The notes: generated by a model from the sequence alone, not told the origin. A DNA stretch of 64,000 nucleotides from an uncultured Candidatus Melainabacteria bacterium (GCA_932182025.1 CAKNXK010000027.1:124001-188000); one strand, 5' to 3'. Counted from the first letter of the stretch, positions 1 to 8,058 are shown. Made by a program: numbers and translations.

Positions 1-2
1 TG

Positions 3-470
3 CAAAAGCAGATATTTGCAATGTTTTCGCATCTTACTGATAAGAGAAATGATATTGCTGATTTGACTCAGGAAACTTTGCTTAAAATGGCAAAATCACT
101 TCCTCAGTTAAAAGAACCAAAAACCTTTAAAACCTGGCTTAATCGTATTGTTACAAATGTTTTCTATGATTATGCAAGAAAAAACTCAAATAAACTTGTT
201 GATTTTGATATGGAAAAGCTCAATGAAATCAAAGACAAAATCGGTTGTGAGCCCGGTGAAAAATGTTTATTTTCTGAAATAGAAAAACTTATAAAAGCTG
301 CCTTGATGACACTTCCGCAAAACTTGAGAATAACGCTTGTGCTGCGTGAATACGAAGGATTAAGCTACGAAGATATTTCAAAAATTACAAATACAACGCT
401 TGGTACCGTGAAATCGCGTATTTCACGTGCAAGACTAAAACTGCAAGAAGAATTACGTGAATTTATATAG
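3..470 (+). CDS. ECF-type RNA polymerase sigma factor, 5' truncated by window edge
   Basis: The frame is open to the left edge, so the first ATG at 21 is internal and the true start lies outside. The visible part has the end of sigma region 2 (DLTQETLLKMAKSLPQL, then KTWLNRIVTNVFYDYARK) and a complete region 4 helix-turn-helix (LPQNLRITLVLREYEGLSYE, then GTVKSRISRARLKLQEEL). This is the sigma-70 ECF layout without region 3. The next gene, 15 bp downstream, encodes a zinc anti-sigma protein, so the pair is probably one regulatory unit acting on core RNA polymerase. The stimulus and target promoters cannot be told. Confidence 0.9.
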   Translation, partial: QKQIFAMFSHLTDKRNDIADLTQETLLKMAKSLPQLKEPKTFKTWLNRIVTNVFYDYARKNSNKLVDFDMEKLNEIKDKIGCEPGEKCLFSEIEKLIKAALMTLPQNLRITLVLREYEGLSYEDISKITNTTLGTVKSRISRARLKLQEELREFI

Positions 471-485
471 AAAGGAAATCCTCAA

Positions 486-1037
486 ATGAAACTTACCTGC
501 ACACAAATGGATGTATTAATATCTTTTTACATAGACGGAGACTTAAGCAAAGCTCTAAAAAACCAAGTAGAAGAACATTTGCGCGAGTGCCCGAACTGCC
601 GCGCTAAATACGATATTATAAAATCAATGCTCGCTGATTTGAAAAACAGTTTTGATATGCAGGAAGAATATGCAACAAGCGAAGTTTCAAGTTCATGTAC
701 TTCACAGCAATATAGATTATTCAAAAACAATCTTTCTGCTTATATAGATAACGAACTTGATAACGAAGACAATATTAAGATTAAAAAATTTACTATAAAT
801 AATAAGAGTGCACGCAAAGCATTAGAAGATAGTTACAATATAAAAAAACTTATGAACGATTCTTTTCGCAAGACAAAATCCGATGCCAGACATGATTTTT
901 CAAGAAGCGTATTAAAACAGCTTGAGCTTGAAGAAGAAGCGACATCAGGATTTCATCCTGCTATAAAATTACTAATAGCGTTTACTATTTCAGTTCTTGT
1001 TTTGACAACTATTATTCTGTTTTCTCTGAGTGTTTAA
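486..1037 (+). CDS. Zinc-finger anti-sigma factor, membrane-anchored
   Basis: 183 aa, start supported by AAAGGA 10 nt upstream. The N-terminus carries the HxxxCxxC zinc-binding anti-sigma motif (HLRECPNC, about residues 31-38). A hydrophilic middle follows, and a single hydrophobic segment near the C-terminus (about 160-182) would anchor it in the inner membrane with the sigma-binding domain in the cytoplasm. It directly follows the ECF sigma gene, the usual partner arrangement. Its last 26 bp overlap the 3' end of the convergent clpB gene, with no terminator between. No sensor domain is recognisable. Confidence 0.85.
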   Translation: MKLTCTQMDVLISFYIDGDLSKALKNQVEEHLRECPNCRAKYDIIKSMLADLKNSFDMQEEYATSEVSSSCTSQQYRLFKNNLSAYIDNELDNEDNIKIKKFTINNKSARKALEDSYNIKKLMNDSFRKTKSDARHDFSRSVLKQLELEEEATSGFHPAIKLLIAFTISVLVLTTIILFSLSV

Positions 1038-3612
1038 ACTCTAACTCGTCATCCTTAACATCAATTATCAGATTGTCACCATCCGTGAATTTCTGTGCAA
1101 GGATAAGTTTTGATAACGGGTTTTCAACCAGTTGTCTGATTACACGCTTAAGCGGTCTTGCACCATAAATCGGATTAAATCCGCGTGTTGCAAGGAATTC
1201 TTTGGCATCATCAGTGATTTCAAATGTAATATTGTGTTCTTTAAGAAGCTTGCGTAAGTGTTCCATTTGAATATCTACAATCTTAGACAATTGCTGTAGA
1301 GTAAGCGCTTTGAAGAATATGGTTTCATCTACTCTGTTCAAGAATTCAGGTTTGAAACGTTCTCGCATAATTGCGTTTACTTTTTCTTTTGTTTCTTCAA
1401 AGTTGCTCATATTAATAGAGTCTTCAAGAATAATCTCACTTCCGATATTAGAAGTCATAATGATTACAGTGTTTTTAAAATCAACAGTTCTTCCTTTAGA
1501 ATCAGTCAATCTGCCGTCGTCAAAGATTTGAAGCATAATGTTGAATACATCAGGATGAGCTTTTTCGATTTCATCAAAAAGCACAACTGAATAAGGCTTA
1601 CGTCTAACAGCTTCTGTTAATTGACCGCCTTCTTCATAACCCACATATCCCGGAGGAGCACCAACCAAACGGGAAACATTGTGTTTCTCCATATATTCAG
1701 ACATATCAATACGAACAATCGCATCTTCGTCATTGAATAAGAATTCTGCAAGCGTCTTTGCTAATTCGGTTTTACCAACCCCTGTTGGTCCAAGGAAAAT
1801 AAATGTACCAATAGGACGTTTAGGGTCTTTCAAACCTGAACGTGCACGGCGGATTGCATCAGAAACCGTGTCTACTGCTTCATCCTGACCGATTAATCTT
1901 GCATGAAGTACATCTTCCATTTTAAGAAGTTTTTGCATTTCACTTTCAACAAGCTTAGTAACGGGAACTCCTGTCCATTTGCTGACTACAGCTGCAATAT
2001 CGTCGCCGTCAATTTCTTCTTTAAGAAGCTGGTTTTCGCTTTTTTCTTTACCTTGAACAGATTGAAGCTTCTTTTCAAGCTCCATTAACTTACCGTATTT
2101 AAGTTCTGCTGCAAGCTGTAAGTCCATATTGCGTTCAGCTTCGGCAATTTGGTTTTTAACTTTGTCGATTTCTTCTTTAATACCTGCTTCGCCTGAAATG
2201 GTATTTTTTTCTAATTCCCATTGAGCTTTCAATGTTGAAATTTTTTCTTCTAATTCGTTGATTTCAGCAGTTAGTTTGTCGATTTTTGCAATACATTCAG
2301 GAGATGTTTCTTTTTTCAATGCTTCACGTTCGATTTCTAACTGGATTTTTTGACGATACATTGTATCGATTTCTTCCGGCATGGAATCAATTTCGATACG
2401 CAAAGCAGAAGCAGCTTCGTCAATCAAATCGATTGCTTTATCAGGCAAAAAACGGTCAGTAATATATCTGTCAGATAATTGCGCAGCCTGTATTAAAGCG
2501 CTGTCTAAAATACGAATGCCGTGATGCACTTCGTATTTTTCTTTCAAACCGCGTAAGATTGAGATAGTATCTTCAACAGACGGTTCATCAACAAGCACGG
2601 GTTGAAAACGTCTTTCAAGAGCAGGATCTTTCTCAATGTACTTGCGATACTCATTAATCGTTGTAGCACCTATGGTTCTAAGCTCTCCGCGTGCTAACAT
2701 CGGTTTCAAAAGGTTACCGGCATCCATTGAACCTTCTGTTGAACCGGCACCAACTACTGTGTGAAGTTCATCAATAAACATGACGATTTCGCCGTTTGAT
2801 TCCTGAACCTCTTTTAATACGGCTTTTAGACGTTCTTCAAACTCGCCTCTGAATTTAGCACCTGCAACCAGTGCGCCTAAATCAAGAGAGATAAGTTTAA
2901 CCTCTTTCAAGCTTTCAGGGACATCACCGCGTATAATTCTTTGTGCCAAACCTTCTACAATTGCAGTTTTACCAACCCCGGGTTCCCCAATCAGAACAGG
3001 GTTATTTTTGGTTCTTCTGTTTAGTACCTGAATTATACGACGAACTTCTTCGTCACGACCGATTACAGGATCTAACTTTCCTTTGCGTGCCATTTCTGTA
3101 AGGTCTGTTGAGTATTTTTCGAGAGCTTTTAAGTTTTCTTCTGCGTTTTTATTATCCACTTTTTTATTTCCTCTTATTTTTTTCATTGCGTTCAAAACTG
3201 AGTTGGTATTCACTCCTTGTTTTCTTAGTAGTTCCTGAATAAACGAACCTTCAAGTTTTGTCATTGCAATTAATATACATTCTATTCCGACAAATTCGTC
3301 TTTAAGACTCTCTGCTTCTTGAAAAGCGATTTCTAAAAGCGAGTTTGTTTCGCGTGATAAAAATACCTGTTGTGAGCCCGTTGGGTTTGAAATAGTAGGG
3401 TATGATTTAATCTTGGCTACAATTTCATTGATAAAATGCTGGTTAAGAAGTTTGAGTTCTTCTAAGTAATCTTTAGCAATTCCTTTGTCTTCAATCATAG
3501 CCATAACAATATGTTCAGGTTGAACTTCGGTATTTTTGTAAAAGTCTTTTTTTGCATTCGCTGCGAAAATTATTTCTTGCGAATAATTAGTAAATTTTTC
3601 AAAATTAATCAT
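1012..3612 (-). CDS. clpB: ATP-dependent disaggregase ClpB
   Basis: 866 aa, close to the usual ClpB length. Order: Clp N-domain (about 5-145), AAA+ domain 1 with Walker A GEPGVGKT (209-216), a long coiled-coil middle domain (about 400-530) that distinguishes ClpB from ClpA and ClpC, then AAA+ domain 2 with GPTGVGKT (608-615). It rescues aggregated proteins with DnaK. The start has GGAG 7-8 nt upstream. No CIRCE-type inverted repeat is visible in the AT-rich upstream region, so HrcA control is not supported. The ECF sigma/anti-sigma pair lies at its 3' side in opposite orientation. Confidence 0.97.
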   Translation of the reverse strand: MINFEKFTNYSQEIIFAANAKKDFYKNTEVQPEHIVMAMIEDKGIAKDYLEELKLLNQHFINEIVAKIKSYPTISNPTGSQQVFLSRETNSLLEIAFQEAESLKDEFVGIECILIAMTKLEGSFIQELLRKQGVNTNSVLNAMKKIRGNKKVDNKNAEENLKALEKYSTDLTEMARKGKLDPVIGRDEEVRRIIQVLNRRTKNNPVLIGEPGVGKTAIVEGLAQRIIRGDVPESLKEVKLISLDLGALVAGAKFRGEFEERLKAVLKEVQESNGEIVMFIDELHTVVGAGSTEGSMDAGNLLKPMLARGELRTIGATTINEYRKYIEKDPALERRFQPVLVDEPSVEDTISILRGLKEKYEVHHGIRILDSALIQAAQLSDRYITDRFLPDKAIDLIDEAASALRIEIDSMPEEIDTMYRQKIQLEIEREALKKETSPECIAKIDKLTAEINELEEKISTLKAQWELEKNTISGEAGIKEEIDKVKNQIAEAERNMDLQLAAELKYGKLMELEKKLQSVQGKEKSENQLLKEEIDGDDIAAVVSKWTGVPVTKLVESEMQKLLKMEDVLHARLIGQDEAVDTVSDAIRRARSGLKDPKRPIGTFIFLGPTGVGKTELAKTLAEFLFNDEDAIVRIDMSEYMEKHNVSRLVGAPPGYVGYEEGGQLTEAVRRKPYSVVLFDEIEKAHPDVFNIMLQIFDDGRLTDSKGRTVDFKNTVIIMTSNIGSEIILEDSINMSNFEETKEKVNAIMRERFKPEFLNRVDETIFFKALTLQQLSKIVDIQMEHLRKLLKEHNITFEITDDAKEFLATRGFNPIYGARPLKRVIRQLVENPLSKLILAQKFTDGDNLIIDVKDDELEFKHSEKTE

Positions 3613-3717
3613 TTTTTTAACTCCGTGAGCGGGATATATTTTTACCCCTATATATATTTTAATTATTTTTTTGAAAAATCAAGGAAAATTAATCTTTATT
3701 TAATTATTTGTTAAGTC

Positions 3718-3745
3718 TTGAAAAATTCTCAAAATGGGTTAAAAT
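3718..3745 (+). promoter_or_regulatory. Predicted promoter reading antisense into small-peptide locus 1
   Basis: TTGAAA (3718-3723), a 16-bp spacer, then TAAAAT (3740-3745). Transcription to the right would start near 3752 and run antisense through the 24-aa ORF on the minus strand. Promoters in the equivalent place occur at peptide loci 2 and 3. Sequence prediction only. Confidence 0.5.
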
Positions 3746-3783
3746 AAAAGTACAGGCATGGGTGACGCTAACACCCACACCTG
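3741..3783 (-). terminator. Rho-independent terminator of the locus 1 transcript
   Basis: On the minus strand a 12-bp stem (arms 3772-3783 and 3753-3764, two G-U pairs, 7-nt loop) is followed by TACTTTTATTTT. It lies just after the stop codon of the 24-aa ORF. The same hairpin would form the 5' end of any antisense RNA started at the opposing promoter. Confidence 0.75.
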
Positions 3784-3791
3784 CAGTCACA

Positions 3792-3866
3792 TTAAAATAT
3801 GACTTTGAGTGTAAGAACTAATGCAATTAATAGTATTAGTTCTTTTTCGTTGATTTCAACTAACAT
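3792..3866 (-). CDS. 24-aa hydrophobic peptide, type I toxin-like (locus 1)
   Basis: A short ORF of 24 codons with a strong Shine-Dalgarno (AAAGGAGG, 5 nt before ATG). The peptide begins MLVEINEKEL and then is almost wholly hydrophobic (ILLIALVLTLKVIF), so one membrane segment is expected. An 11-bp perfect inverted repeat (3853-3863 with 3883-3893) flanks the ribosome site and ATG, placing them in a hairpin loop. A second perfect 10-bp hairpin (3813-3822 with 3835-3844) lies inside the ORF. Its own promoter, terminator and an antisense promoter are predicted. Family membership is inferred from architecture; I do not recognise the sequence. Confidence 0.6.
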   Translation of the reverse strand: MLVEINEKELILLIALVLTLKVIF

Positions 3867-3893
3867 TTTAACCTCCTTTCGTTTAGTTGAAAT
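3853..3893 (-). promoter_or_regulatory. Hairpin presenting or hiding the ribosome site of the 24-aa ORF
   Basis: ATTTCAACTAA and TTAGTTGAAAT form an 11-bp perfect stem. The 19-nt loop holds AAAGGAGG and the ATG. The 3' arm begins at codon 2. In addition GTACAGGC near the 5' end (3911-3918) is complementary to GCCTGTAC at the 3' end (3750-3757), so the transcript ends can pair. Confidence 0.6.
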
Positions 3894-3928
3894 GCTCGTT
3901 AAAATCTTTTGCCTGTACTTCTTGAAAT

Positions 3929-3957
3929 ATTGTATAACGAAACTGTAAATATATCAA
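3929..3957 (-). promoter_or_regulatory. Promoter of the locus 1 peptide RNA
   Basis: On the minus strand TTGATA (3952-3957), 17-bp spacer, TACAAT (3929-3934). The predicted start is near 3922, giving an RNA of about 175-180 nt to the terminator at 3741-3783. It sits directly after the XRE stop codon, so the peptide RNA can be made independently of the regulator. Confidence 0.65.
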
Positions 3958-3962
3958 TGTAT

Positions 3963-4181
3963 TTACAAATCCACCCTTGAAACATCGGTAAGACTTGCAA
4001 AATCCATGCCAAGAGCAGCGGCAATTTTTTCAAGAGATTCTATTGTTGGAGAAACTTTTCCGCTTTCGATTTTCCAAATCGCACTTCTGCTTAAACCTGC
4101 CTCTAGTGCTAATTCTTCTTGCGATAGTCCTCTTTTTTGTCTTTCAAATTTTATTTTTAAACTTATTTTTTCAGTAATCAT
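3963..4181 (-). CDS. XRE-family helix-turn-helix regulator (Cro/C1 type)
   Basis: 72 aa, nearly all one HTH_3 domain: LKIKFERQKRGLSQEELALE, then GLSRSAIWKIESGKVSPTIE. Such proteins bind palindromic operators as dimers. There is no Shine-Dalgarno. A TATAGT -10 ends 6 nt before the ATG and TTGCAA lies 16 bp further up, so the mRNA may be leaderless. The -10 is inside a 12-bp perfect palindrome (4186-4197), suggesting autorepression. It resembles the XRE at 57655-57897 in length and in its C-terminal end (DVSRVDL versus DVSKIDLD), and both stand beside a hydrophobic micropeptide gene. Confidence 0.85.
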   Translation of the reverse strand: MITEKISLKIKFERQKRGLSQEELALEAGLSRSAIWKIESGKVSPTIESLEKIAAALGMDFASLTDVSRVDL

Positions 4182-4185
4182 TTGT

Positions 4186-4197
4186 TTACTATAGTAA
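4186..4197. promoter_or_regulatory. Palindromic operator of the XRE divergent promoter
   Basis: TTACTATAGTAA is a perfect 12-bp palindrome. It covers the -10 (TATAGT on the minus strand) of the XRE gene and lies just upstream of the -35 of the rightward promoter at 4202-4230. A repressor bound here could control both directions. Confidence 0.6.
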
Positions 4198-4201
4198 GCT
4201 A

Positions 4202-4230
4202 TTGACTTATTGCAATCAACTTCTTATAAT
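4202..4230 (+). promoter_or_regulatory. Consensus sigma-70 promoter of the gene at 4267
   Basis: TTGACT (4202-4207), 17-bp spacer, TATAAT (4225-4230). It overlaps the leftward -35 TTGCAA (4210-4215) of the XRE gene. Confidence 0.75.
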
Positions 4231-4266
4231 AACAATATGATGATTATAGGAAACAAGGATAAGATA

Positions 4267-4587
4267 ATGACAAAACAAGAAAAATTTGAAAAACTTTATA
4301 AAAAACATCGTACTGAATATTTCAAAAAACATTTTCTGGGCAAAAATATTAATGAAGCCATGTACAAAACTTCTAAAGACATAATTACGAATTTAGCTGC
4401 AATACAGACACAAATTGGAATGTTCATAGATTCTCTTTCTATGCTTAGGAAGGATAAAAATTTTTTTAATAAACTGGATGAACAAACCCAATGGGCAATG
4501 AAAAGCAATATTGTTGGCTATAAATTGATTAGCAAAGATTTGGATAATATTTTAAAATCAATTCTAAAAGGTTTGCAAGAGGAATAA
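4267..4587 (+). CDS. Hypothetical 106-aa charged helical protein, divergent from XRE
   Basis: I do not recognise this protein. The start at 4267 is chosen because AAGGA lies 8-9 nt upstream; an upstream in-frame ATG has no such signal and falls almost on the predicted transcription start. The N-terminus is lysine-rich (MTKQEKFEKLYKKHRTEYFK), and the rest is predicted amphipathic helix with no membrane segment or signal peptide. It has a consensus promoter and a divergent XRE gene with a shared operator, so it is probably the regulated partner. A toxin-antitoxin or small accessory-module role is possible but unproven. Confidence 0.6.
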   Translation: MTKQEKFEKLYKKHRTEYFKKHFLGKNINEAMYKTSKDIITNLAAIQTQIGMFIDSLSMLRKDKNFFNKLDEQTQWAMKSNIVGYKLISKDLDNILKSILKGLQEE

Positions 4588-4655
4588 AAATCCTTTAAAC
4601 GTATGATGCAAGATTTTCACAATATTATATGATATTGTTGGGGAGATTGTATATT

Positions 4656-4856
4656 ATGTTAAACACTACATTGCAGGAACAACCTACAACCATTTCTGAA
4701 TCCATTACAAGAAATTGGACTGAACAGGCGCTTGAATGTTATCACCTTAACGGTAATTGTGCAGAATGTTCAATCCGCAAAGCTCACTACTCTTTTGACT
4801 GTCAAATGCCAAAAGTAGTGGAAATCCTAAAAATGGTAAACGGAGAGCCAAACTAA
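4656..4856 (+). CDS. Hypothetical 66-aa cysteine-containing protein
   Basis: Start at 4656 is supported by GGGGAG about 10 nt upstream rather than the in-frame ATG at 4629. The protein has four cysteines spaced C-x(6)-C-x2-C-x(10)-C: ECYHLNGNCAECSIRK, then SFDCQMP. This could bind a metal or an iron-sulfur cluster. No membrane segment. Its stop overlaps the 3' end of the convergent nitroreductase gene by 4 bp. Function not recognised. Confidence 0.6.
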   Translation: MLNTTLQEQPTTISESITRNWTEQALECYHLNGNCAECSIRKAHYSFDCQMPKVVEILKMVNGEPN

Positions 4857-5455
4857 TTTAGTTTTTCATAAAAAATAACTTCGTCAAAATCTTTACGGAT
4901 TTTTGCTGTTTCTTTGTTCTCTGCGTCATAGCCCAATGTAATAATAGTTGAAATTATCTGGTTCTCATTCAGGTTAAGTGCTTGTTTTGCTTTTGTGGAA
5001 ACTTCCGGCAATACATTAGTAATTTCGCTTCCGAAAGCACCGATTATACAAGAAGAAACTCCTAGCGAGTGAGCTTCCAACATCATATAAGATACAGGAT
5101 AAATCACCTGTTCTAAAGAACGGATTAAAATTCCGTTTTCGCACTGCAAAGCAGGGTTCAGTGCAGGTTTTTGAATATGAGTAATTTTAGCTTTTTCCCA
5201 TGCCTGCAAATCAGCTACACATACAATTAGTGCGTCAGCATTCTTAACCTGCGGCTGTCCTATAGAAAGTTCTGATAACAAATCTTTTGTTTTCTGGTTT
5301 TTAACAAGGATAAATTTCCAGCATTGAACATTCATCCAAGAAGGAGCAAGGCGTCCTGCTTCAAGGATTTTTCTTAAGTCTTCATCAGGAATATGTTTGT
5401 CTAAATACTTTCTTACACTTTTTCTTGATGAAATTAGTTCTAAAATGTCTGTCAT
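4853..5455 (-). CDS. Nitroreductase-family FMN oxidoreductase
   Basis: 200 aa, the usual length. The N-terminal signature SSRKSVRKYLDKHIPDEDLR and AGRLAPSWMNVQCWKFILVK fits FMN-binding nitroreductases, with the arginine/serine region contacting FMN. The later LEAHSLGVSSCIIGAFG matches the conserved GLGxxxxG-like region. Such enzymes use NAD(P)H to reduce nitro compounds, quinones or related acceptors; the substrate cannot be told. GAGGAG precedes the start. The gene lies 3 bp downstream of the LCP gene on the same strand and is probably co-transcribed. Confidence 0.9.
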   Translation of the reverse strand: MTDILELISSRKSVRKYLDKHIPDEDLRKILEAGRLAPSWMNVQCWKFILVKNQKTKDLLSELSIGQPQVKNADALIVCVADLQAWEKAKITHIQKPALNPALQCENGILIRSLEQVIYPVSYMMLEAHSLGVSSCIIGAFGSEITNVLPEVSTKAKQALNLNENQIISTIITLGYDAENKETAKIRKDFDEVIFYEKLN

Positions 5456-5458
5456 ACG

Positions 5459-6769
5459 TTACTCCTCTGCTAATACCATAGTAAAGTCGCTTCCAACCGA
5501 GAAAGTTTCGGTCGGGTCATAAATAAATTGTGAATTCTGGATTTCAGGAATTTTCTTCTCTAGCCAATTGAAGAAATCCAGAGTTACAACATTTTTGTTT
5601 GCAACGAATTTTGAATGCGAAAGATGTGTTATCTTAAGCATATTTACTTCAAATCCTAAATCATTGAGCTTATCTTTCAAGGCTTCTGCATCAGCTTCGC
5701 GTTTAGGTGAGTACATAATTCCGCCTTTAAACTTAACACCTTCAAGATTTGGCTTGTCTCTATAAATCATTCTGTTAATAACTTCTTGGGTTTTAACAGG
5801 GTCTAAAATCCAATAACTGATATAACCTTTTTGGTTTGGTGCACCGGGCAGAGTTGCAATTTCGATTTTGTTTTTATCAATACTTCTTGCCATTGCAGCG
5901 TATTGTGAAAGCTCATAAAAACTCATGTCTGTTTTAATATGAGTATTTAGTACGTTAATAACTTCCGGGATTTTTGTAATAACCTGAGGTGAATGAAGTC
6001 TTTCAAATAAGCTTTTCATAAACCATTGCTGACGCTGGGTTCTGCCGATATCTCCAAGTCCGTCTTTTCTGTATCTTAGATATCCGACAGCTTGTTTACC
6101 GTTAAGCACGGTATGTCCTTTTTGCAAATCAATATGAAGTTTTCCTGCGTAATCGTTGTAATACATACGTTTTTCAACGTAGATTGGTATGCCGCCCAAC
6201 GCATCAACGGTTTTTTCTACAGCGTCATCGTGTACAATAATGTATTTATCAATTTTTATTCCGAAAGTTTCTTTCAGAGTCTTTTTAACAAGGTTAACAC
6301 CGCCCAGTGCGTGAGCAGAATTAATTTTTTGCACTCCTTTGTTTTCAGGTAAATAAACTTTACTGTCACGCGGGATTGAAATAGCTTTTATTGAATGTGA
6401 TTTGGGGTCAATATTAACAATGATAATTGTGTCAGAACGAGTTCCTTCCCACATATCTGCACCATCACCGTTTGAATCAACGCCGAGCAGAAGAATATTT
6501 TGTCTTCTTGGTGAAAACGGTACGTTGAAGCTTTCTTTTTGGCTTCGTGAAAATTTAAAAATACCTGCGGCGTCTTCATCAGAAATAGTTGAGTTTCCGC
6601 TCATAAAGAAGTTGTTTTCAACAAGAATTACGCAAACAATTACCGCGCATAAAACAGCTACAACAAAAGTAAATACAAGCTTAACAAGATTTGACGATTC
6701 TTCTTTTTCTTTGCGTATATTTTTTAAAAATGCTCTATATTCTTCTTGTTGACTGTTTAAAGTTTTCAT
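5459..6769 (-). CDS. LytR-CpsA-Psr (LCP) family cell-wall ligase
   Basis: 436 aa from the ATG at 6769, chosen for its AGAGG Shine-Dalgarno; an in-frame upstream start has none. Short cytoplasmic N-terminus, one membrane helix (about 30-53), then the LCP domain (RSDTIIIVNIDPKSHSIKAI, IPRDSKVYLP, INSAHALGG, GRTQRQQWFM) with its conserved arginines and aspartates for pyrophosphate lipid binding. A C-terminal LytR_C-like domain follows (KGGIMYSPKREADAEALKDK). LCP enzymes move polyprenyl-linked glycopolymers onto the wall or other acceptors. The polymer here is unknown; a sugar-polymer initiator lies at 30431. Confidence 0.92.
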   Translation of the reverse strand: MKTLNSQQEEYRAFLKNIRKEKEESSNLVKLVFTFVVAVLCAVIVCVILVENNFFMSGNSTISDEDAAGIFKFSRSQKESFNVPFSPRRQNILLLGVDSNGDGADMWEGTRSDTIIIVNIDPKSHSIKAISIPRDSKVYLPENKGVQKINSAHALGGVNLVKKTLKETFGIKIDKYIIVHDDAVEKTVDALGGIPIYVEKRMYYNDYAGKLHIDLQKGHTVLNGKQAVGYLRYRKDGLGDIGRTQRQQWFMKSLFERLHSPQVITKIPEVINVLNTHIKTDMSFYELSQYAAMARSIDKNKIEIATLPGAPNQKGYISYWILDPVKTQEVINRMIYRDKPNLEGVKFKGGIMYSPKREADAEALKDKLNDLGFEVNMLKITHLSHSKFVANKNVVTLDFFNWLEKKIPEIQNSQFIYDPTETFSVGSDFTMVLAEE

Positions 6770-6832
6770 GACTAGCCTCTGAAAAAAATTATAGTATAAA
6801 TATATTTTTTTCGTCAAAGTCAATCGGCTTTT

Positions 6833-6861
6833 TTACAAAAATATATAATTTATAATATAAT
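6833..6861 (+). promoter_or_regulatory. Promoter of tsaC giving a leaderless mRNA
   Basis: TTACAA (6833-6838), 17-bp spacer, TATAAT (6856-6861). The ATG begins 6 nt after the -10, where transcription is expected to start. No Shine-Dalgarno is present. Confidence 0.65.
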
Positions 6862-6867
6862 ATTTCT

Positions 6868-7443
6868 ATGTTGGAAAAGATTAATGAAATACTAAAAAAC
6901 GACGGCGTAATTGCTTTTGTGACAGATACTGTTTGGGGGCTTGGGTGTCTTCCTGCAAGTGAAAAAGCTGTAAAAAAGATTTATGAAATTAAGCATCGAG
7001 AAGCAAAAAAACCGCTTATTCTTATGAGTGATGAGGTTTATAATTTATTTGATTATGTTAAACAGCCTATTGAAAAAGAGGCGCAGCGCTTAATCAAAAA
7101 ACATTTCCCCGGTGCATTAACTCTTGTTTTGGAAAAATCAGAAAATACCCCTGATTATATAACATCTAATATGTCAACAGTTGGTATTCGCATTCCTGAG
7201 AATGAAACTTTTGCTAAGATTTGCCGTTCAATTGATGGTAGAGTACTTGCAACTACAAGTGCCAATATCTCAGGTGACCCTGCCGCTTTGACTTATGAAG
7301 AAGCTGTTTCTTATATTGGAAATCAGGTTGATTTAGTTGTTCCGTCTTATGGATGTGAAGCACAAGGAAGAGCTTCTACCGTTGCGGGGTTTAAGGACGG
7401 AGAAGTTGTTATTTATCGTCAGGGAGAAGTAGAAATTATTTAA
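6868..7443 (+). CDS. tsaC: Threonylcarbamoyl-AMP synthase (Sua5/YrdC family)
   Basis: 191 aa, the short TsaC form without the Sua5 C-terminal domain. Signature blocks GVIAFVTDTVWGLGCLPASE, KHREAKKPL, FPGALTLVLEKS, VGIRIPENE and TTSANISGDPAALTYEEA match the KRxxxKP...SAN pattern that binds ATP and threonine. It makes L-threonylcarbamoyl-AMP for t6A37 of ANN-decoding tRNAs, handed to TsaD/B/E. The promoter -10 ends 6 nt before ATG, so translation is probably leaderless. Its stop overlaps the convergent EF-hand gene by 4 bp. Confidence 0.95.
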   Translation: MLEKINEILKNDGVIAFVTDTVWGLGCLPASEKAVKKIYEIKHREAKKPLILMSDEVYNLFDYVKQPIEKEAQRLIKKHFPGALTLVLEKSENTPDYITSNMSTVGIRIPENETFAKICRSIDGRVLATTSANISGDPAALTYEEAVSYIGNQVDLVVPSYGCEAQGRASTVAGFKDGEVVIYRQGEVEII

Positions 7444-7988
7444 GCTTCTTTTTCTACTTTTGATTCAGTCTCTTCTGCTTCGGTTTGAGCGTATTTGTTT
7501 ATTGCTTTGCCTTCATTTTTGACGATTACTTTTTCTTCATTGGTTGTAAGTTCTGCTTTTTCAGGCTGTGCTTGAGTTTTTTCCTGTTCCTCACAGTATT
7601 TCATATACTCATCATAGGTTATTTTACCATCACCGTTGTAATCAAGTTCTTCTTTGTATTTATCATCGCCTTCTTTTGCATAAACAGCTTGAGCTTCGGA
7701 TTCAATTTTGCTTATTTGTTCACTGCTTTCAGCTCTTTCGGTTTGGAGTTGATAATTCAATCTGTCACGAAGCATTTGTTGCTGCTGCTTAACACTGATG
7801 TCGTGTTCTTTGCAGTAATCGCGAAATTCTTCAAGCGTAATAACACCATCTTCATCGGCATCCATTTCTTTCTGATACATTGGATCACCTTTTTTAGCAT
7901 AAACAACTTGGTCATTTTTATTATTTATGCTTGTGTTATTAAAACTTGTAAGTCCTTGAATAAGTTTTAAATCTAAACTATTAACCAT
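7440..7988 (-). CDS. EF-hand calcium-binding protein with duplicated 35-aa unit
   Basis: 182 aa. Two canonical 12-residue EF-hand loops are visible: DADEDGVITLEE (43-54) and DYNGDGKITYDE (116-127), with acidic residues at positions 1, 3, 5 and 12. Each lies in a longer repeat with consensus VYAKxGDxxYxxExD, then DGxITxxExxxYCxE, so the gene carries an internal duplication. A glutamine/glutamate-rich linker lies between them and the C-terminus is acidic. There is no signal peptide or membrane segment. Calcium binding is expected from the motif; the role is unknown. Confidence 0.85.
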   Translation of the reverse strand: MVNSLDLKLIQGLTSFNNTSINNKNDQVVYAKKGDPMYQKEMDADEDGVITLEEFRDYCKEHDISVKQQQQMLRDRLNYQLQTERAESSEQISKIESEAQAVYAKEGDDKYKEELDYNGDGKITYDEYMKYCEEQEKTQAQPEKAELTTNEEKVIVKNEGKAINKYAQTEAEETESKVEKEA

Positions 7989-8058
7989 ATTCTTATTATA
8001 AACCGTTTTTGAAAAATCTCAATCTTATGATAAAATAAATTATTATCGAGGAGAAAAT

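Noticed and set aside
1310..2088. Plus-strand reading frames of 61-73 codons inside clpB
   Set aside because: Shadows of a strongly conserved gene on the other strand; no ribosome sites or own conservation.
3613..3717. CIRCE/HrcA site before clpB
   Set aside because: No TTAGCACTC-N9-GAGTGCTAA or close variant is present.
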